This document shows positions 36,624 to 45,310 of a stretch of DNA of 64,000 bases, piece after piece (positions within the stretch are counted from its first letter, which is position 1; each line of letters opens with the position of its first letter). The translations under genes were made by a program, and so were the position numbers. Origin of the DNA: Sporosarcina psychrophila (GTDB lineage: Bacteria; Bacillota; Bacilli; Bacillales_A; Planococcaceae); assembly GCF_001590685.1 (NCBI RefSeq), contig NZ_CP014616.1, forward strand, positions 1,859,001 through 1,923,000, in the 5' to 3' direction. The notes under the pieces are model-generated. The model was not told the DNA's origin and searched no databases. It worked only from the letters and a program-made list of their open reading frames with translations.

Positions 36624-36875
36624 TTAAAGTGCTTTTTTAGTAAGACGTGCTTTTTGACGTGATGCAGTATTTTTATGGATAAGGCCTTTACGTGCAGCAG
36701 TATCCATTTTTTTGATCGCATCTCTTAGTAGGCCAGTAGCGTTCTCGTCTTTAGCGTCAAGAGCAGTTTCAGCTTTACGTACAGCAGTACGCATCGCGTG
36801 CTTTGTATTCGAGTTTTGCTCGTTCGCAGCATTGCTTTGTTTTACGCGTTTGATTGCAGATTTAATGTTTGGCAT
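36624..36875 (-). CDS. rpsT: 30S ribosomal protein S20
   Basis: 83-residue bS20 (MPNIKSAIKRVKQSN ... NTASRQKARLTKKA). Start ATG 36875 follows GGAGGTGA on the reverse strand; the longer frame to 36917 is not used. Reverse orientation relative to neighbours is normal for Bacillales. Confidence 0.98.
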   Translation of the reverse strand: MPNIKSAIKRVKQSNAANEQNSNTKHAMRTAVRKAETALDAKDENATGLLRDAIKKMDTAARKGLIHKNTASRQKARLTKKAL

Positions 36876-37223
36876 TTCATTCACCTCCAGTTTCAGGTAA
36901 AGCAAGAGTGTTTCCACGAAGTTTCGGATATCTCTTTCACAACAAGCATTATTTTATCAAATCAAGCGCCAGATTGCAAGAACAAATGCGCAAGCATCTG
37001 TTCAGCCCCATCAAGTACTGGACGTGAAATCCTTATGTTAGAAAATATCTACAAGTCGAGATTTTTATTAATTCCCCAGCAACTAGAAATTTAAAGAAGT
37101 GGTGGCGTAGTTCGTAGCGTTCTGTCGGCCCTGAGCATAGAGCTGCTGGACACAGGATAATTAATCAAAGAACAAAGAATATTTCTGAGTCACATCGCAC
37201 AAACTTAAAGGTGAGGTGATTGT
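36876..37223. other. Divergent intergenic region rpsT-gpr
   Basis: About 350 bp holding the expected rpsT promoter/leader (reverse) and the gpr promoter (forward). I could not identify a convincing sigma-F/G promoter by eye. The stretch 37100-37160 is locally G+C richer but matches no feature I know. Confidence 0.4.
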
Positions 37224-38267
37224 ATGGAGAAGTATGATTTTTATCGAACGGATCTTCTAGATGAGAGTGAAGAAGTAGTCCGTCACCGGACGGCGGATGA
37301 CAAAAATAAGTTGAAAGAATCAGATGGGGTTTTGTTTGGCGAAAAAAGATTAGGTCGGGTCATTGTGACTTCTGTAAAAGTCGATGCGCAAGGTGAGGAA
37401 AAGATCGGGAAGAAGCAGGGAACTTATATTACGCTGACAGTTCCGGCACTTACAGCGGATGATCGAGAAGGGCTTGCTGATATGTCGCGTGTGTTAATCG
37501 AAAAACTGGATGAAATCCTTGTGGATATTACCACGCTCAAAACGGGAAAGATTCTTTTAATAGGTCTTGGCAATCGTGACATCACGCCCGATGCTGTGGG
37601 CCCACTGACGATGGACAGGTTGCGAGATATTGTGCCTGGCTATTATTCCGAAGAGGGCAGCGAAGTATTCGTCTATGCGCCTGGTGTGACGATTCAAACG
37701 GGTTTGGAAACATCGGACTTTGTAAAAGCTCTTGTTACTGAAATAAAACCCGACTTACTTATCGTCATCGACGCACTTGCGGCAAGAGATAGTTCAAGGC
37801 TTTGCCGAACGATTCAATTGACGGATACGGGTATCCATCCAGGATCTGGTGTTGGCAATAGCCGTAAAGAGATTTCAAAAGAAGTACTTGGAATACCTGT
37901 AATCGCAATCGGAATTCCGACTGTCGTTGACGGTCCTGTTCTAATAGCGGATGCCATCAATTCCATGTTTGGTTATATTGCTTCAAAAATAGAGGAGAAG
38001 GACAGTCCTTCATCAAGACTTTCCGTTACGCCGTGGCTGCACACTGAAAATAAGGATGCTGACCGAGCTAATCTGCTACCAATCTTTGGTGATTGGGCGA
38101 CGTGGCCGCACGAAGACCGTATCCAGTTGTTTGAAGAAGTGTTGACGAACCATGAATTACGGACATTTGTCTCTCCGAAAGAGATTGATTCATGGGTTTC
38201 ACTTTATGCGGAATCACTTGCCGATTCATTGACGAACTGGATTTCGACTATAAAAAACAGTCATTAA
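37224..38267 (+). CDS. gpr: Germination protease GPR
   Basis: 347-residue aspartic-type spore endopeptidase that degrades small acid-soluble proteins on germination. Diagnostic blocks: GLGNRDITPDAVGP, YAPGVTIQTGLETSD, VIDALAARDSSRL, TGIHPGSGVGN. Made in the forespore as a zymogen; the usual N-terminal propeptide region is present. ATG 37224 after AAAGGTGAGG. Upstream of spoIIP as in B. subtilis. Direct evidence that the organism forms spores. Confidence 0.96.
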   Translation: MEKYDFYRTDLLDESEEVVRHRTADDKNKLKESDGVLFGEKRLGRVIVTSVKVDAQGEEKIGKKQGTYITLTVPALTADDREGLADMSRVLIEKLDEILVDITTLKTGKILLIGLGNRDITPDAVGPLTMDRLRDIVPGYYSEEGSEVFVYAPGVTIQTGLETSDFVKALVTEIKPDLLIVIDALAARDSSRLCRTIQLTDTGIHPGSGVGNSRKEISKEVLGIPVIAIGIPTVVDGPVLIADAINSMFGYIASKIEEKDSPSSRLSVTPWLHTENKDADRANLLPIFGDWATWPHEDRIQLFEEVLTNHELRTFVSPKEIDSWVSLYAESLADSLTNWISTIKNSH

Positions 38268-38269
38268 CT

Positions 38270-38298
38270 CGTGTTCCAACGCATATAGTTGGAACACG
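38270..38298. repeat. Perfect 11-bp palindrome at the spoIIP ribosome site
   Basis: CGTGTTCCAAC (38270-38280) and GTTGGAACACG (38288-38298) with loop GCATATA; the right arm touches the spoIIP Shine-Dalgarno GGAGGG. No T-run, so more likely an mRNA structure or operator than a terminator. Confidence 0.6.
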
Positions 38299-38310
38299 GA
38301 GGGATGCCAT

Positions 38311-39159
38311 TTGAAAAAAACACTGCAAATATGGGGCACACTTATCTTATTTCTCTTCCTGTTTCCAATGATTATCACAACATTTCCGAAGGGACAGTCG
38401 GCGAAATCTTCTAATCTCGTGAAAGAGTCTACTTACATGGTATACGCCGCAAATATTTTGGAAGAGGAAACAGAAACAGAAAAAGAGCCAGAACCAGAAC
38501 CAGAACCAGAGTCGGAGCTAATGCCAATACAAGCATCAGAGGCAGAAGGGAAAGCGTTACTCTATTTCACCCATTACCACGAAGCCTTTAAACCTGTGAC
38601 ACAGGCGAAAGAAGGAAAAATCACTGTATCCCACCAAACTGAAAACATTACAAAATTTGGTGAGAAATTAAAAACGCAACTACAATTCAACGGAATTGAA
38701 ACGGATATGATAGCTGTAGAGGTGCCCCATACCGGTGCCTATAATGCAATCCGACCACATGTCAAGAAGAAAATACAGGAAAAAAAGTATGATTTGATAA
38801 TCGATCTTCACAGGGATTCGGCTGGTCCGGATATAACAACAATTGCGTTCAATGATGAACAATATGCGAAAGTGGCATTTGTTATAGGCATGGAACATTC
38901 GAACTTTGAGCGTAATCGAGCAAATGCTGTGCTACTGAAGAATGAAATGGAACTGCTTGTACCGGGGATAACACGAAACCTAGTCATGAAGCACGGGCCA
39001 GGTGTTGATGGAAAGTATAATCAGGACCTTGATCCGTCTCTTCTTGTCGTGGAACTAGGAGGAATCGGCAACACTGAAGATCAACTAAATCGAACAATTG
39101 CTGTCTTAGCGAAGGCGGCTACAACTGTCATTGAAAATTCTAATCGTGCCGAATATTGA
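38311..39159 (+). CDS. spoIIP: Stage II sporulation protein P
   Basis: 282-residue peptidoglycan hydrolase (amidase plus endopeptidase) of the DMP engulfment complex. N-terminal membrane helix (about 7-27), a short linker with Glu-Pro repeats, and the SpoIIP domain with zinc-site residues in YFTHYHEAF, IDLHRDS and VVELGG. Shorter than the ~400 residues of B. subtilis because the linker is reduced. TTG 38311 after GGAGGG. Its stop lies in the -35 box of the lepA promoter. yqxA, next in B. subtilis, is absent. Confidence 0.94.
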   Translation: MKKTLQIWGTLILFLFLFPMIITTFPKGQSAKSSNLVKESTYMVYAANILEEETETEKEPEPEPEPESELMPIQASEAEGKALLYFTHYHEAFKPVTQAKEGKITVSHQTENITKFGEKLKTQLQFNGIETDMIAVEVPHTGAYNAIRPHVKKKIQEKKYDLIIDLHRDSAGPDITTIAFNDEQYAKVAFVIGMEHSNFERNRANAVLLKNEMELLVPGITRNLVMKHGPGVDGKYNQDLDPSLLVVELGGIGNTEDQLNRTIAVLAKAATTVIENSNRAEY

Positions 39160-39184
39160 AGTATGCGCGGTTCACTGCTATAAT
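39156..39184 (+). promoter_or_regulatory. Sigma-A promoter of lepA
   Basis: TTGAAG (39156-39161), 17-bp spacer, TATAAT (39179-39184); the -35 overlaps the spoIIP stop codon. Confidence 0.75.
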
Positions 39185-39214
39185 TCATATAGCTAAAATA
39201 GGAGTGAACTGACT

Positions 39215-41038
39215 ATGAATCATGAACAGAGAGCAGCACGTCAAAAGAATATCCGGAACTTTTCCATCATCGCTCATATCGATCACGGGAAATCAACATT
39301 GGCGGATCGTATTCTAGAACAAACCCAAACGTTAACAGCAAGAGAAATGAAGACACAAACGTTGGATTCGATGGATCTTGAAAGAGAACGCGGAATCACA
39401 ATCAAATTGAATGCGGTGCAGTTGACGTATGCAGCTAAAGACGGGCAGGAATACACATTCCACCTGATCGATACGCCAGGACACGTCGACTTTACATACG
39501 AAGTGTCTCGAAGCCTTGCAGCTTGTGAAGGTGCAATCCTTGTTGTCGATGCGGCGCAAGGAATTGAAGCACAAACACTGGCAAACGTTTACTTGGCAAT
39601 TGATAATGAGCTTGAAATTTTACCGGTTATCAATAAAATTGATTTACCCGCAGCAGATCCGGAACGTGTGAGAAAAGAAATTGAAGATGTTATTGGGCTG
39701 GACGCTTCAGAAGCAGTCCTTGCATCGGCAAAAGCAGGTATCGGAATCGTAGATATTTTGGAACAGATTGTAGAAAAGGTTCCAGCTCCACTGGGGGATC
39801 CGGATGCTCCGCTCCAAGCGCTTATTTTTGACTCGCATTATGACCCATACAAAGGGGTTATTGTTAATATTCGAATTATGCAAGGTACGGTTAAGCCAGG
39901 CGATAAGATTCACATGATGGCGACTGGTAAAGATTTCGAGGTACTTGAAACAGGTGTCTTCACACCAAAAATATCACCCCGAGATGAATTGACTGTCGGA
40001 GACGTTGGCTATTTATCCGCTTCGATTAAGAATGTTGGAGATACACGAGTTGGGGACACGATTACAAGCGTGAAAAACCCTGCAAGCGAACCGCTAGCTG
40101 GTTATCGCCGGATGAATCCGATGGTGTTCTGTGGACTATATCCAATTGATACATCAAAATATAATGAACTGCGTGATGCACTTGAGAAATTAGAATTGAA
40201 TGACTCAGCACTTGAATTCGAAGCAGAAACATCACAAGCACTTGGTTTCGGTTACCGTTGTGGATTCCTTGGTCTCTTGCATATGGAGATTATTCAGGAA
40301 CGGATTGAACGAGAATTCAATGTAGACTTGATCACAACAGCACCGAGTGTTATTTATAATGTCGTACTTACAGATGGTTCTGAAATGAAAGTGGACAACC
40401 CTGCAATGATGCCGGATGCACAAAAAGTCGATTATGTTGAAGAACCATATGTAAAAGCATCTATTATGGTGCCTAACGAATATGTCGGTTCTGTTATGGA
40501 ACTGTGCCAGCATAAACGGGGGAACTTCATGACAATGGACTACCTGGATTCAACACGTGTCAATATCATTTATGAACTGCCACTTGCAGAAATCGTCTAT
40601 GACTTCTTTGACCAATTGAAATCTGGTACGAAAGGGTATGCATCACTTGACTATGAACTGATTGGCTACAAACAATCGAAACTCGTCAAAATGGACATTC
40701 TCCTAAACGGCGAGCACGTCGATGCATTCAGTTTTATCGTCCACAAAGACTTCTCATATGATCGCGGAAAAGCGATTGTTGAAAAGTTACGTAAACTAAT
40801 CCCAAGACAACAGTTTGAAGTGCCTGTACAGGCAGCTATCGGACAAAAGATTGTCGCACGTTCAACAATCAAGTCAATGGGTAAAAACGTTCTTGCTAAA
40901 TGTTACGGCGGAGATATCTCCCGTAAACGTAAACTTCTTGATAAACAAAAAGAAGGTAAAAAACGTATGAAACAAGTAGGATCGGTTGAAGTGCCTCAAG
41001 AAGCATTTATGGCTGTCTTGAAGATGGACGAGGATTAA
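39215..41038 (+). CDS. lepA: Elongation factor 4 (LepA)
   Basis: 607-residue translational GTPase that back-translocates or assists ribosome assembly. G1 [11 protein letters not shown]3 DTPGHVDF, G4 NKIDLP, then the EF-G-like domains and the LepA-specific C-terminal domain. Complete. Its last 13 codons coincide with the attachment-site duplication (40997-41039): the product end [13 protein letters not shown] may have been supplied by the element. No terminator follows directly; one follows the second att copy at 51364. Confidence 0.97.
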   Translation: MNHEQRAARQKNIRNFSIIAHIDHGKSTLADRILEQTQTLTAREMKTQTLDSMDLERERGITIKLNAVQLTYAAKDGQEYTFHLIDTPGHVDFTYEVSRSLAACEGAILVVDAAQGIEAQTLANVYLAIDNELEILPVINKIDLPAADPERVRKEIEDVIGLDASEAVLASAKAGIGIVDILEQIVEKVPAPLGDPDAPLQALIFDSHYDPYKGVIVNIRIMQGTVKPGDKIHMMATGKDFEVLETGVFTPKISPRDELTVGDVGYLSASIKNVGDTRVGDTITSVKNPASEPLAGYRRMNPMVFCGLYPIDTSKYNELRDALEKLELNDSALEFEAETSQALGFGYRCGFLGLLHMEIIQERIEREFNVDLITTAPSVIYNVVLTDGSEMKVDNPAMMPDAQKVDYVEEPYVKASIMVPNEYVGSVMELCQHKRGNFMTMDYLDSTRVNIIYELPLAEIVYDFFDQLKSGTKGYASLDYELIGYKQSKLVKMDILLNGEHVDAFSFIVHKDFSYDRGKAIVEKLRKLIPRQQFEVPVQAAIGQKIVARSTIKSMGKNVLAKCYGGDISRKRKLLDKQKEGKKRMKQVGSVEVPQEAFMAVLKMDED

Positions 41039-41039
41039 T
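40997..41039 (+). other. Left attachment site in the lepA 3' end
   Basis: 43 bp that recur at 51317-51359 with 39 identities and an 18-bp identical core (AGATGGACGAGGATTAAT, 41022-41039). Spans the lepA stop. An integrase remnant starts 92 bp further on. Confidence 0.8.
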
Positions 41040-41089
41040 CGTTGTAGGTATCGTGTTATCGGTTTTGTGAAACTAGTGAAAATGGTCGT

Positions 41090-41130
41090 TTGCCATCCCC
41101 TTGCCATCCTTTGAAAAAGCGGGATGGCAA
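41090..41130. repeat. Three TTGCCATCC motifs beside the integrase remnant
   Basis: TTGCCATCC occurs at 41090-41098 and 41101-41109 in direct orientation and inverted at 41122-41130. Position between att core and integrase suggests arm-type recombinase sites; the last two could also form a 9-bp hairpin. Confidence 0.45.
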
Positions 41131-41131
41131 G

Positions 41132-41575
41132 TTATTCAATATCACGTATGGCTTGTTCGAAAATATCAACTGACGCATTTTGCATCTTCTGCGTTAAGTG
41201 TGAGTAGGTATCAATCGTGATAGCAGACCTACTGTGACCAAGACGCGCTTGGATGTCTTTCACCTTTGCGCCGTTCTCCATGAGCATCGTGGCATGAATG
41301 TGGGGTAGCGAATGGAAGTTGAATTCAATTCCAAGTTTTTCTTGCATTTTTTGTGTATTATATTTAATAACAGACGGCGTGACGATGCTTCCACATTCCT
41401 TCACGCATACATGATTTGATTCAGTATAGTGAGCACCGTATTTTAGCTTATTCTTTATAAGCCAAATGCGGTGCTTTTTTAATATATACACTAAGGTTTG
41501 ACCAATATGAATTTCTCTTTCTGAGGAAGCAGCCTTTGTTGGATCTAAAACCCAAACACCTTCTTTGTTAATCAT
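41132..41575 (-). pseudogene. Tyrosine recombinase (integrase), truncated and inactivated
   Basis: 147 codons matching only the C-terminal catalytic domain of phage/ICE integrases (HYTESNHVC, FNFHSLPHIHATMLMENG, LGHSRSAITIDTYSHLTQKM). The nucleophile Tyr is present in DTYSH and the His of LGH too, but the box II HxxR motif reads HSLP, so the catalytic Arg is replaced by Pro, and the arm-binding and core-binding N-terminal domains are missing. Explains how the lepA duplication arose and why the element is now fixed. Confidence 0.85.
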
Positions 41576-42090
41576 TGCCTGTTCAATCCTTAGCGTACCT
41601 CTATCAGAATTTTTTTGGGGATTTCACAACTGGAAAATTAGTTTCTTCGCGATTGAAAATATGGACATCATGAGTGATATACGCTATTTAGAAGGCGGCA
41701 AAGGAATAATGGAAGGAAGTTCCTTGAAGAGAAAGACATCACTACTTAAACGATGACTGAGGACGACAATGGTAAGTAGATCCTCGTGAACAATGATACT
41801 GATGAAGTACAAAAGCAAGAAAACCACGGCCGAAATACTTAAAAGTCGTGAAATAAAAAACTCACTTTCTAAGCTGTAACTTAGAAAGTGAGCAAAAAGT
41901 GGGGGTAACCCAATACTATATGTCACCACTATATCCTAAATGACTGGATTTTAGTAGTGGGTGCTGTTTCCATAGAAAAGTAGTACCCCGTAACAAATGG
42001 TATTAACTCCTGGACTGTTGACTTATAAAGGGAAGGTACTGCTAATTCCTTACAGGGAAGGGAAACGAAATTTGGTAATCAGCTCAAAAC
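41576..42090. other. Gene-poor stretch in the element
   Basis: No convincing gene. It holds a perfect 13-bp hairpin (CTCACTTTCTAAG at 41861-41873 and its complement at 41880-41892) with an A-run on its left, i.e. a terminator for reverse-strand transcripts such as the yjcZ-like gene. Frames at 41565-41756 (forward) and 41684-41929 (reverse) lack ribosome sites. Confidence 0.5.
41855..41892 (-). terminator. Reverse-strand terminator
   Basis: Perfect 13-bp stem, loop CTGTAA; on the reverse strand followed by TTTTTTATTT. Downstream of the YjcZ-like gene. Confidence 0.75.
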
Positions 42091-42234
42091 TCAACAGTCG
42101 TCTCCTCCGTTGTTTAAGAAACATGCGCCAACAATAATCAAAAGAATAAACAGAACAATTAGTAAGGCGAATCCTGAACCGAACCCTGAACGATTTTCAG
42201 GTCCGCAACCGTATCCGTAACCTGCATAACCCAT
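42091..42234 (-). CDS. YjcZ-family sporulation peptide
   Basis: 47 residues: Gly/Tyr-rich N-terminus [19 protein letters not shown] entering a hydrophobic helix ([15 protein letters not shown]), and a short NNGGDDC end. This is the pattern of YjcZ/YhfH-type small Gly-rich membrane peptides made in sporulating bacilli. ATG 42234 follows GGAGGTG on the reverse strand. Too short for a typical ORF cut-off. Located within the element but such genes are usually scattered in multiple copies in the chromosome. Confidence 0.8.
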   Translation of the reverse strand: MGYAGYGYGCGPENRSGFGSGFALLIVLFILLIIVGACFLNNGGDDC

Positions 42235-42562
42235 AAAGTACACCTCCTAAAACGAATTAATTCATTCTATGCCGGTAATTATCGATTGTCTGGTTCATTT
42301 GTTTAGTAAAAAAATATTCTTTATTCGCTGTAGGCACGATGAGCGAGTGTGAGAGAGAGCGCGCATGTGTACTTACAGCTCTTAAATAGTATATTCAAAT
42401 ATATTAAGAATGCTGGGGATTCAACTCAGAAAGAAATAAAAATAGTAGGACCAAAATAAGTGCCACTCACTGCAGGATAACGAGATTCATGTACCAACGG
42501 AAGAGTGAATCCATATGCCATCCATTCCAAAAAGAAAACAGCGCAGACAATAATCAGCTTCA
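42235..42562. other. Gap without a supported gene
   Basis: 328 bp. On the reverse strand a 45-codon frame (42426-42563) starts MKLIIVCAVFFLEW, signal-like, but has no clear ribosome site and overlaps the start of the next forward frame; left unassigned. Alternating GAGAG/GCGC tract at 42345-42366. Confidence 0.4.
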
Positions 42563-42835
42563 TTGCGGCAAGCTCTTCTGAACTCACTAGCTGAACTTGA
42601 GTCATTGAAAAAAGAGTTATGTGAAAATTGTAAGGGTGTCGGAAGTAATAATAAAAGCACGCTCTATATATGCGGCTGCGGGGCGGTTGATTACACGTGT
42701 GAAATCGGTCAGGAGTTATTGAATTCAATAATTGAATGTTCTGAAGCAGAAGTGGAAAAAGTGAAAAAGGTGGCGAGGAAAGACCCTGCTGAAATTACTG
42801 AAGAAGCGGTAAACGAAATGAGGGAAGCGGTATGA
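42563..42835 (+). CDS. Cys-rich small protein, phage-like remnant
   Basis: 90 codons: helical N-terminus (LAELESLKKELC), a probable zinc knuckle with CENCKG ... YICGCGAVDYTC, and a charged helical C-terminus. No ribosome site before TTG 42563, so the true 5' end is probably lost or displaced. The ATGA overlap with the next short frame is typical of compact phage gene clusters. Family not identified. Confidence 0.4.
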   Translation: MRQALLNSLAELESLKKELCENCKGVGSNNKSTLYICGCGAVDYTCEIGQELLNSIIECSEAEVEKVKKVARKDPAEITEEAVNEMREAV

Positions 42836-42918
42836 AGTATGCAGCGATTGCGAAGGAGATAGGTGTGATTTTGCAGCCACTCACTAATTGTCGTCAAAAC
42901 TGGGATTTGCAAAAGTAA
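42832..42918 (+). pseudogene. Short fragment coupled to the preceding frame
   Basis: ATG 42832 overlaps the previous stop (ATGA). MKYAAIAKEIGVIL looks like the start of a phage protein but the frame stops after 28 codons. Probably a truncated gene. Confidence 0.35.
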
Positions 42919-43111
42919 GGGAGCAGCACCAGGAGTGGAATCATCATTCCAAAATCTCGTTTTTATCCGGTCTTGTATCCCATTTGTGGTTTAGCAATCT
43001 CCACAAATTACGAAAAAGGAATGTCAGGTAAAATAGCTAGAGAAGGTGCTTTAAAAGATCATGTATACGACGTAGCGCCATCTATGACTCGCAATGACAC
43101 AATTGTAGGCT

Positions 43112-43390
43112 TTTCACGTATCCATTGATGACAAGCAAGCTGTACAAGCCATTCCTTTTACACGTAGTATTTATCATGCAAGGGATGGTAAGGGCAAAGT
43201 CAATCGAGCATCCATCAGAATTGAAATATATTACAGCGAAAGTGGTGAACAGAAGTATTTAGCTGCAGAAGAAAATACTGTTGAATACGTCGCTCAAGTC
43301 TTGAAGCTATACGGATGGGGAATTGATCGTGTGAAATGGCATCGTGATTGGAGTGGCAAGAAATACCTACATAGGATCAACGGCGAGTAA
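43112..43390 (+). pseudogene. N-acetylmuramoyl-L-alanine amidase (endolysin) remnant
   Basis: 93 stop-free codons without a start: FHVSIDDKQAVQAIPFTRSI ... RASIRIEIYYSESG ... VLKLYGWGIDRVKWHRDWSGKKY. This is the core of an Amidase_2 (type 2 amidase) domain as found in Bacillus phage endolysins; the zinc-binding N-terminal His segment lies out of frame or is lost, the usual CPHR near the end reads YLHR, and there is no cell-wall-binding domain. A neighbouring coding-like frame (to TGA near 43129) suggests a frameshift. Supports a phage origin for part of the element. Confidence 0.65.
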
Positions 43391-43781
43391 GGTACTCAGA
43401 CTGTTGAAGCCGTATTGCTAAGTTGTTGACCGAACTTAATAACCCGAAACCGCCGAATTTATTGAAAAATAGCAACGAAAAGTCTGAAGTAGTAGAAATA
43501 GAGGGGATATTAACTTCTATAAATATTCCTAATAATAAATTCGGATCAACTTCCGATGAACATAGGAAAATAATTAATAATTATTTGGAAGAAGAACATT
43601 CGACAAAAAATAAGTTGATATCTTTTACCCAGAAAAAAGCATCTCTCGCGAGGGGCTTTTTTGTTTGTCGAATTAAAGAGGTATTCGTATGGATAAGGAC
43701 GAATATAGAACGTTGTTCTGTTCTTGTTCAACAAGTACAATTGGATTCTGGGAGGTAAATAATATTTACTTAGGAGGAAAA
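43391..43781. other. Spacer with terminator, no gene
   Basis: A 111-codon frame at 43423-43758 runs straight through a good terminator and is therefore not credible. The segment 43655-43728 is repeated imperfectly at 44377-44450. The DinB ribosome site TAGGAGG lies at its end. Confidence 0.5.
43633..43662 (+). terminator. Terminator after the amidase remnant
   Basis: AAAAAAGC (43633-43640) pairs with GCTTTTTT (43655-43662) around an inner CTC/GAG. Resembles the hairpin at 46136-46162. Confidence 0.75.
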
Positions 43782-44231
43782 ATGAATAAAACACTAATCC
43801 AATTCGAAAAAACCATTGATGACATTTCGAAATTAAAAGATATACAAGAATCCCAGCTACTTGAACCTATTAGTAAGAAAAAATGGTCGATTAGAGAAAT
43901 TGTAGGGCATTTATATTATTGGGATAAGTATAATTTGGAAATAATGGTTCCGAAAATGAAAAATGGAGCAACCTTGCCGGAATATCCAAACCATGACCAA
44001 CACAATGCGGAAGCAATATCATTTCTAAGTGGCCAATCAGTAAAATCTATTATAAGTGCTTTCGTTGTAACACGAAAAGAACTTATCGAAAGTATCTCAA
44101 AAGAAGAGGGTAATGTTAGATTTACAATTGGAAAAGGCAAACGACAGTTCACAGTAGAATGTTTTATAAAAATTTTTTTAAAACATGATATTCACCACGT
44201 ACAACAAATAAATGAAAAATTAAATAATTAG
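43782..44231 (+). CDS. DinB family protein
   Basis: 149-residue four-helix-bundle metalloprotein of the DinB/DfsB superfamily. Three histidine ligands are expected from GHLYYWD and HDIHHVQQI. Members include bacillithiol transferases and enzymes of unknown role. Strong ribosome site TAGGAGG before ATG 43782; the longer frame from 43689 is rejected. AT-rich compared with the backbone, consistent with acquired cargo. Confidence 0.85.
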   Translation: MNKTLIQFEKTIDDISKLKDIQESQLLEPISKKKWSIREIVGHLYYWDKYNLEIMVPKMKNGATLPEYPNHDQHNAEAISFLSGQSVKSIISAFVVTRKELIESISKEEGNVRFTIGKGKRQFTVECFIKIFLKHDIHHVQQINEKLNN

Positions 44232-44525
44232 ACTGTTTCCTAATCTAAACCTTGTTGCACCAAAGGGTGATTTAGTCGGACAACGGGGGATCGTCCATTG
44301 ACGGTCTTTTTATTTGTCCAGTTGTCTGTGGAAGAGTTAAATAAGAACTGCCCGGAGATTTGATTATGGATAGGTCGCTTTTTTGTATGTCGAAATAGAG
44401 AGGTATTCATATTTATAAGATTGAATAGGGAACAAAGCTCAGTTCTTCTTTAATTGACGGGGCAGTTAATTCAATAAATGTTATATTTAATAGTGATGGT
44501 TAATTATTCGAAAGGAGAATTAATT

Positions 44526-45035
44526 ATGATACATATTATAAAAGCCAAACCTAATCATGTTGAGGGAATATCAAAAGTTTGTAGTGATGGTTATTGGGCG
44601 ACATACAGCGAAACACATTCTGAAATGTACATCAAAGGAATAATTAAAGAGTTTTATAATCATGAAAGAATACTAAAAGAGGTTTTAGAAACCAGTAAGG
44701 AATGGGGAGGATATTTTGTTGCAATAGAAGGGAACAAAGTGATTGAGGCGGGTGGAGGTGGTATGATTGAGGATACCTCTGGAGAAGTTTTTGTATTGTA
44801 TCTAAATCCTGCTAGACGTAACGAAGGTATTGGCACAATGATATTAGATGCTATTACCAAACAACAAAAAGAAGAGCTTAATGCAACGGAACAATGGGTT
44901 TCCGTTGCGAAGGAAAATCAAAAAGGAATTCCTTTCTATGAGGCAAAAGGATTTATTTTTAATCATGAATTTGATGGACATGGAATTGTTGATGGAGAAA
45001 GATATACTTCATTGAGATATTGCCGAAATATTTAA
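44526..45035 (+). CDS. GNAT family N-acetyltransferase
   Basis: 169-residue acetyltransferase. Acetyl-CoA binding motif A is visible as LNPARRNEGIGTMILDAI (R-x-x-G-x-G type), followed by EQWVSVAKENQKGIPFYEAKGF. Substrate unknown. ATG 44526 follows AAAGGAG; the frame upstream to 44478 is unsupported. AT-rich cargo gene. Confidence 0.85.
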   Translation: MIHIIKAKPNHVEGISKVCSDGYWATYSETHSEMYIKGIIKEFYNHERILKEVLETSKEWGGYFVAIEGNKVIEAGGGGMIEDTSGEVFVLYLNPARRNEGIGTMILDAITKQQKEELNATEQWVSVAKENQKGIPFYEAKGFIFNHEFDGHGIVDGERYTSLRYCRNI

Positions 45036-45070
45036 TGTTTTTTTAAAACAAACTTCTTTTTCTTATTTAA

Positions 45071-45286
45071 TTAAAGGGAGAATTAGGGGATGACGACTTT
45101 CGTGAACCGGAGTTGTATAAACCTGTTGTGTATTGCGTATACAAACCCGTTCAAGGATCAAATAGATGGTTTTATGGTTTGATCTCATGTAGCCAAACCT
45201 TCTCCTCCTTCACCAAACTTGCCCATTGGTTGAAGGAGGAAAGTGTACTTTTATATGAAAGTAAAATACTTTGTATGGTTAAGTAG
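45071..45286 (+). pseudogene. Stop-free coding-like stretch without a start
   Basis: 71 codons between stops reading like protein (DDDFREPELYKPVVYCVY ... FTKLAHWLKEESVLLYESK) but with no start codon near its 5' end and no ribosome site. Contains a CTCCTTCACCAA/TTGGTTGAAGGAG inverted repeat (45205-45238). Possibly the 3' part of a lost gene. Weak. Confidence 0.25.
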
Positions 45287-45310
45287 AGATATTAAGTAGG
45301 AGGAATCTTA

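Noticed and set aside
42426-42563. Reverse 45-codon frame beginning MKLIIVCAVFFLEW
   Set aside because: Signal-like N-terminus but no clear ribosome site and overlap with a forward frame; kept only as a note.
43423-43758. 111-codon forward frame
   Set aside because: Runs through the terminator at 43633-43662.
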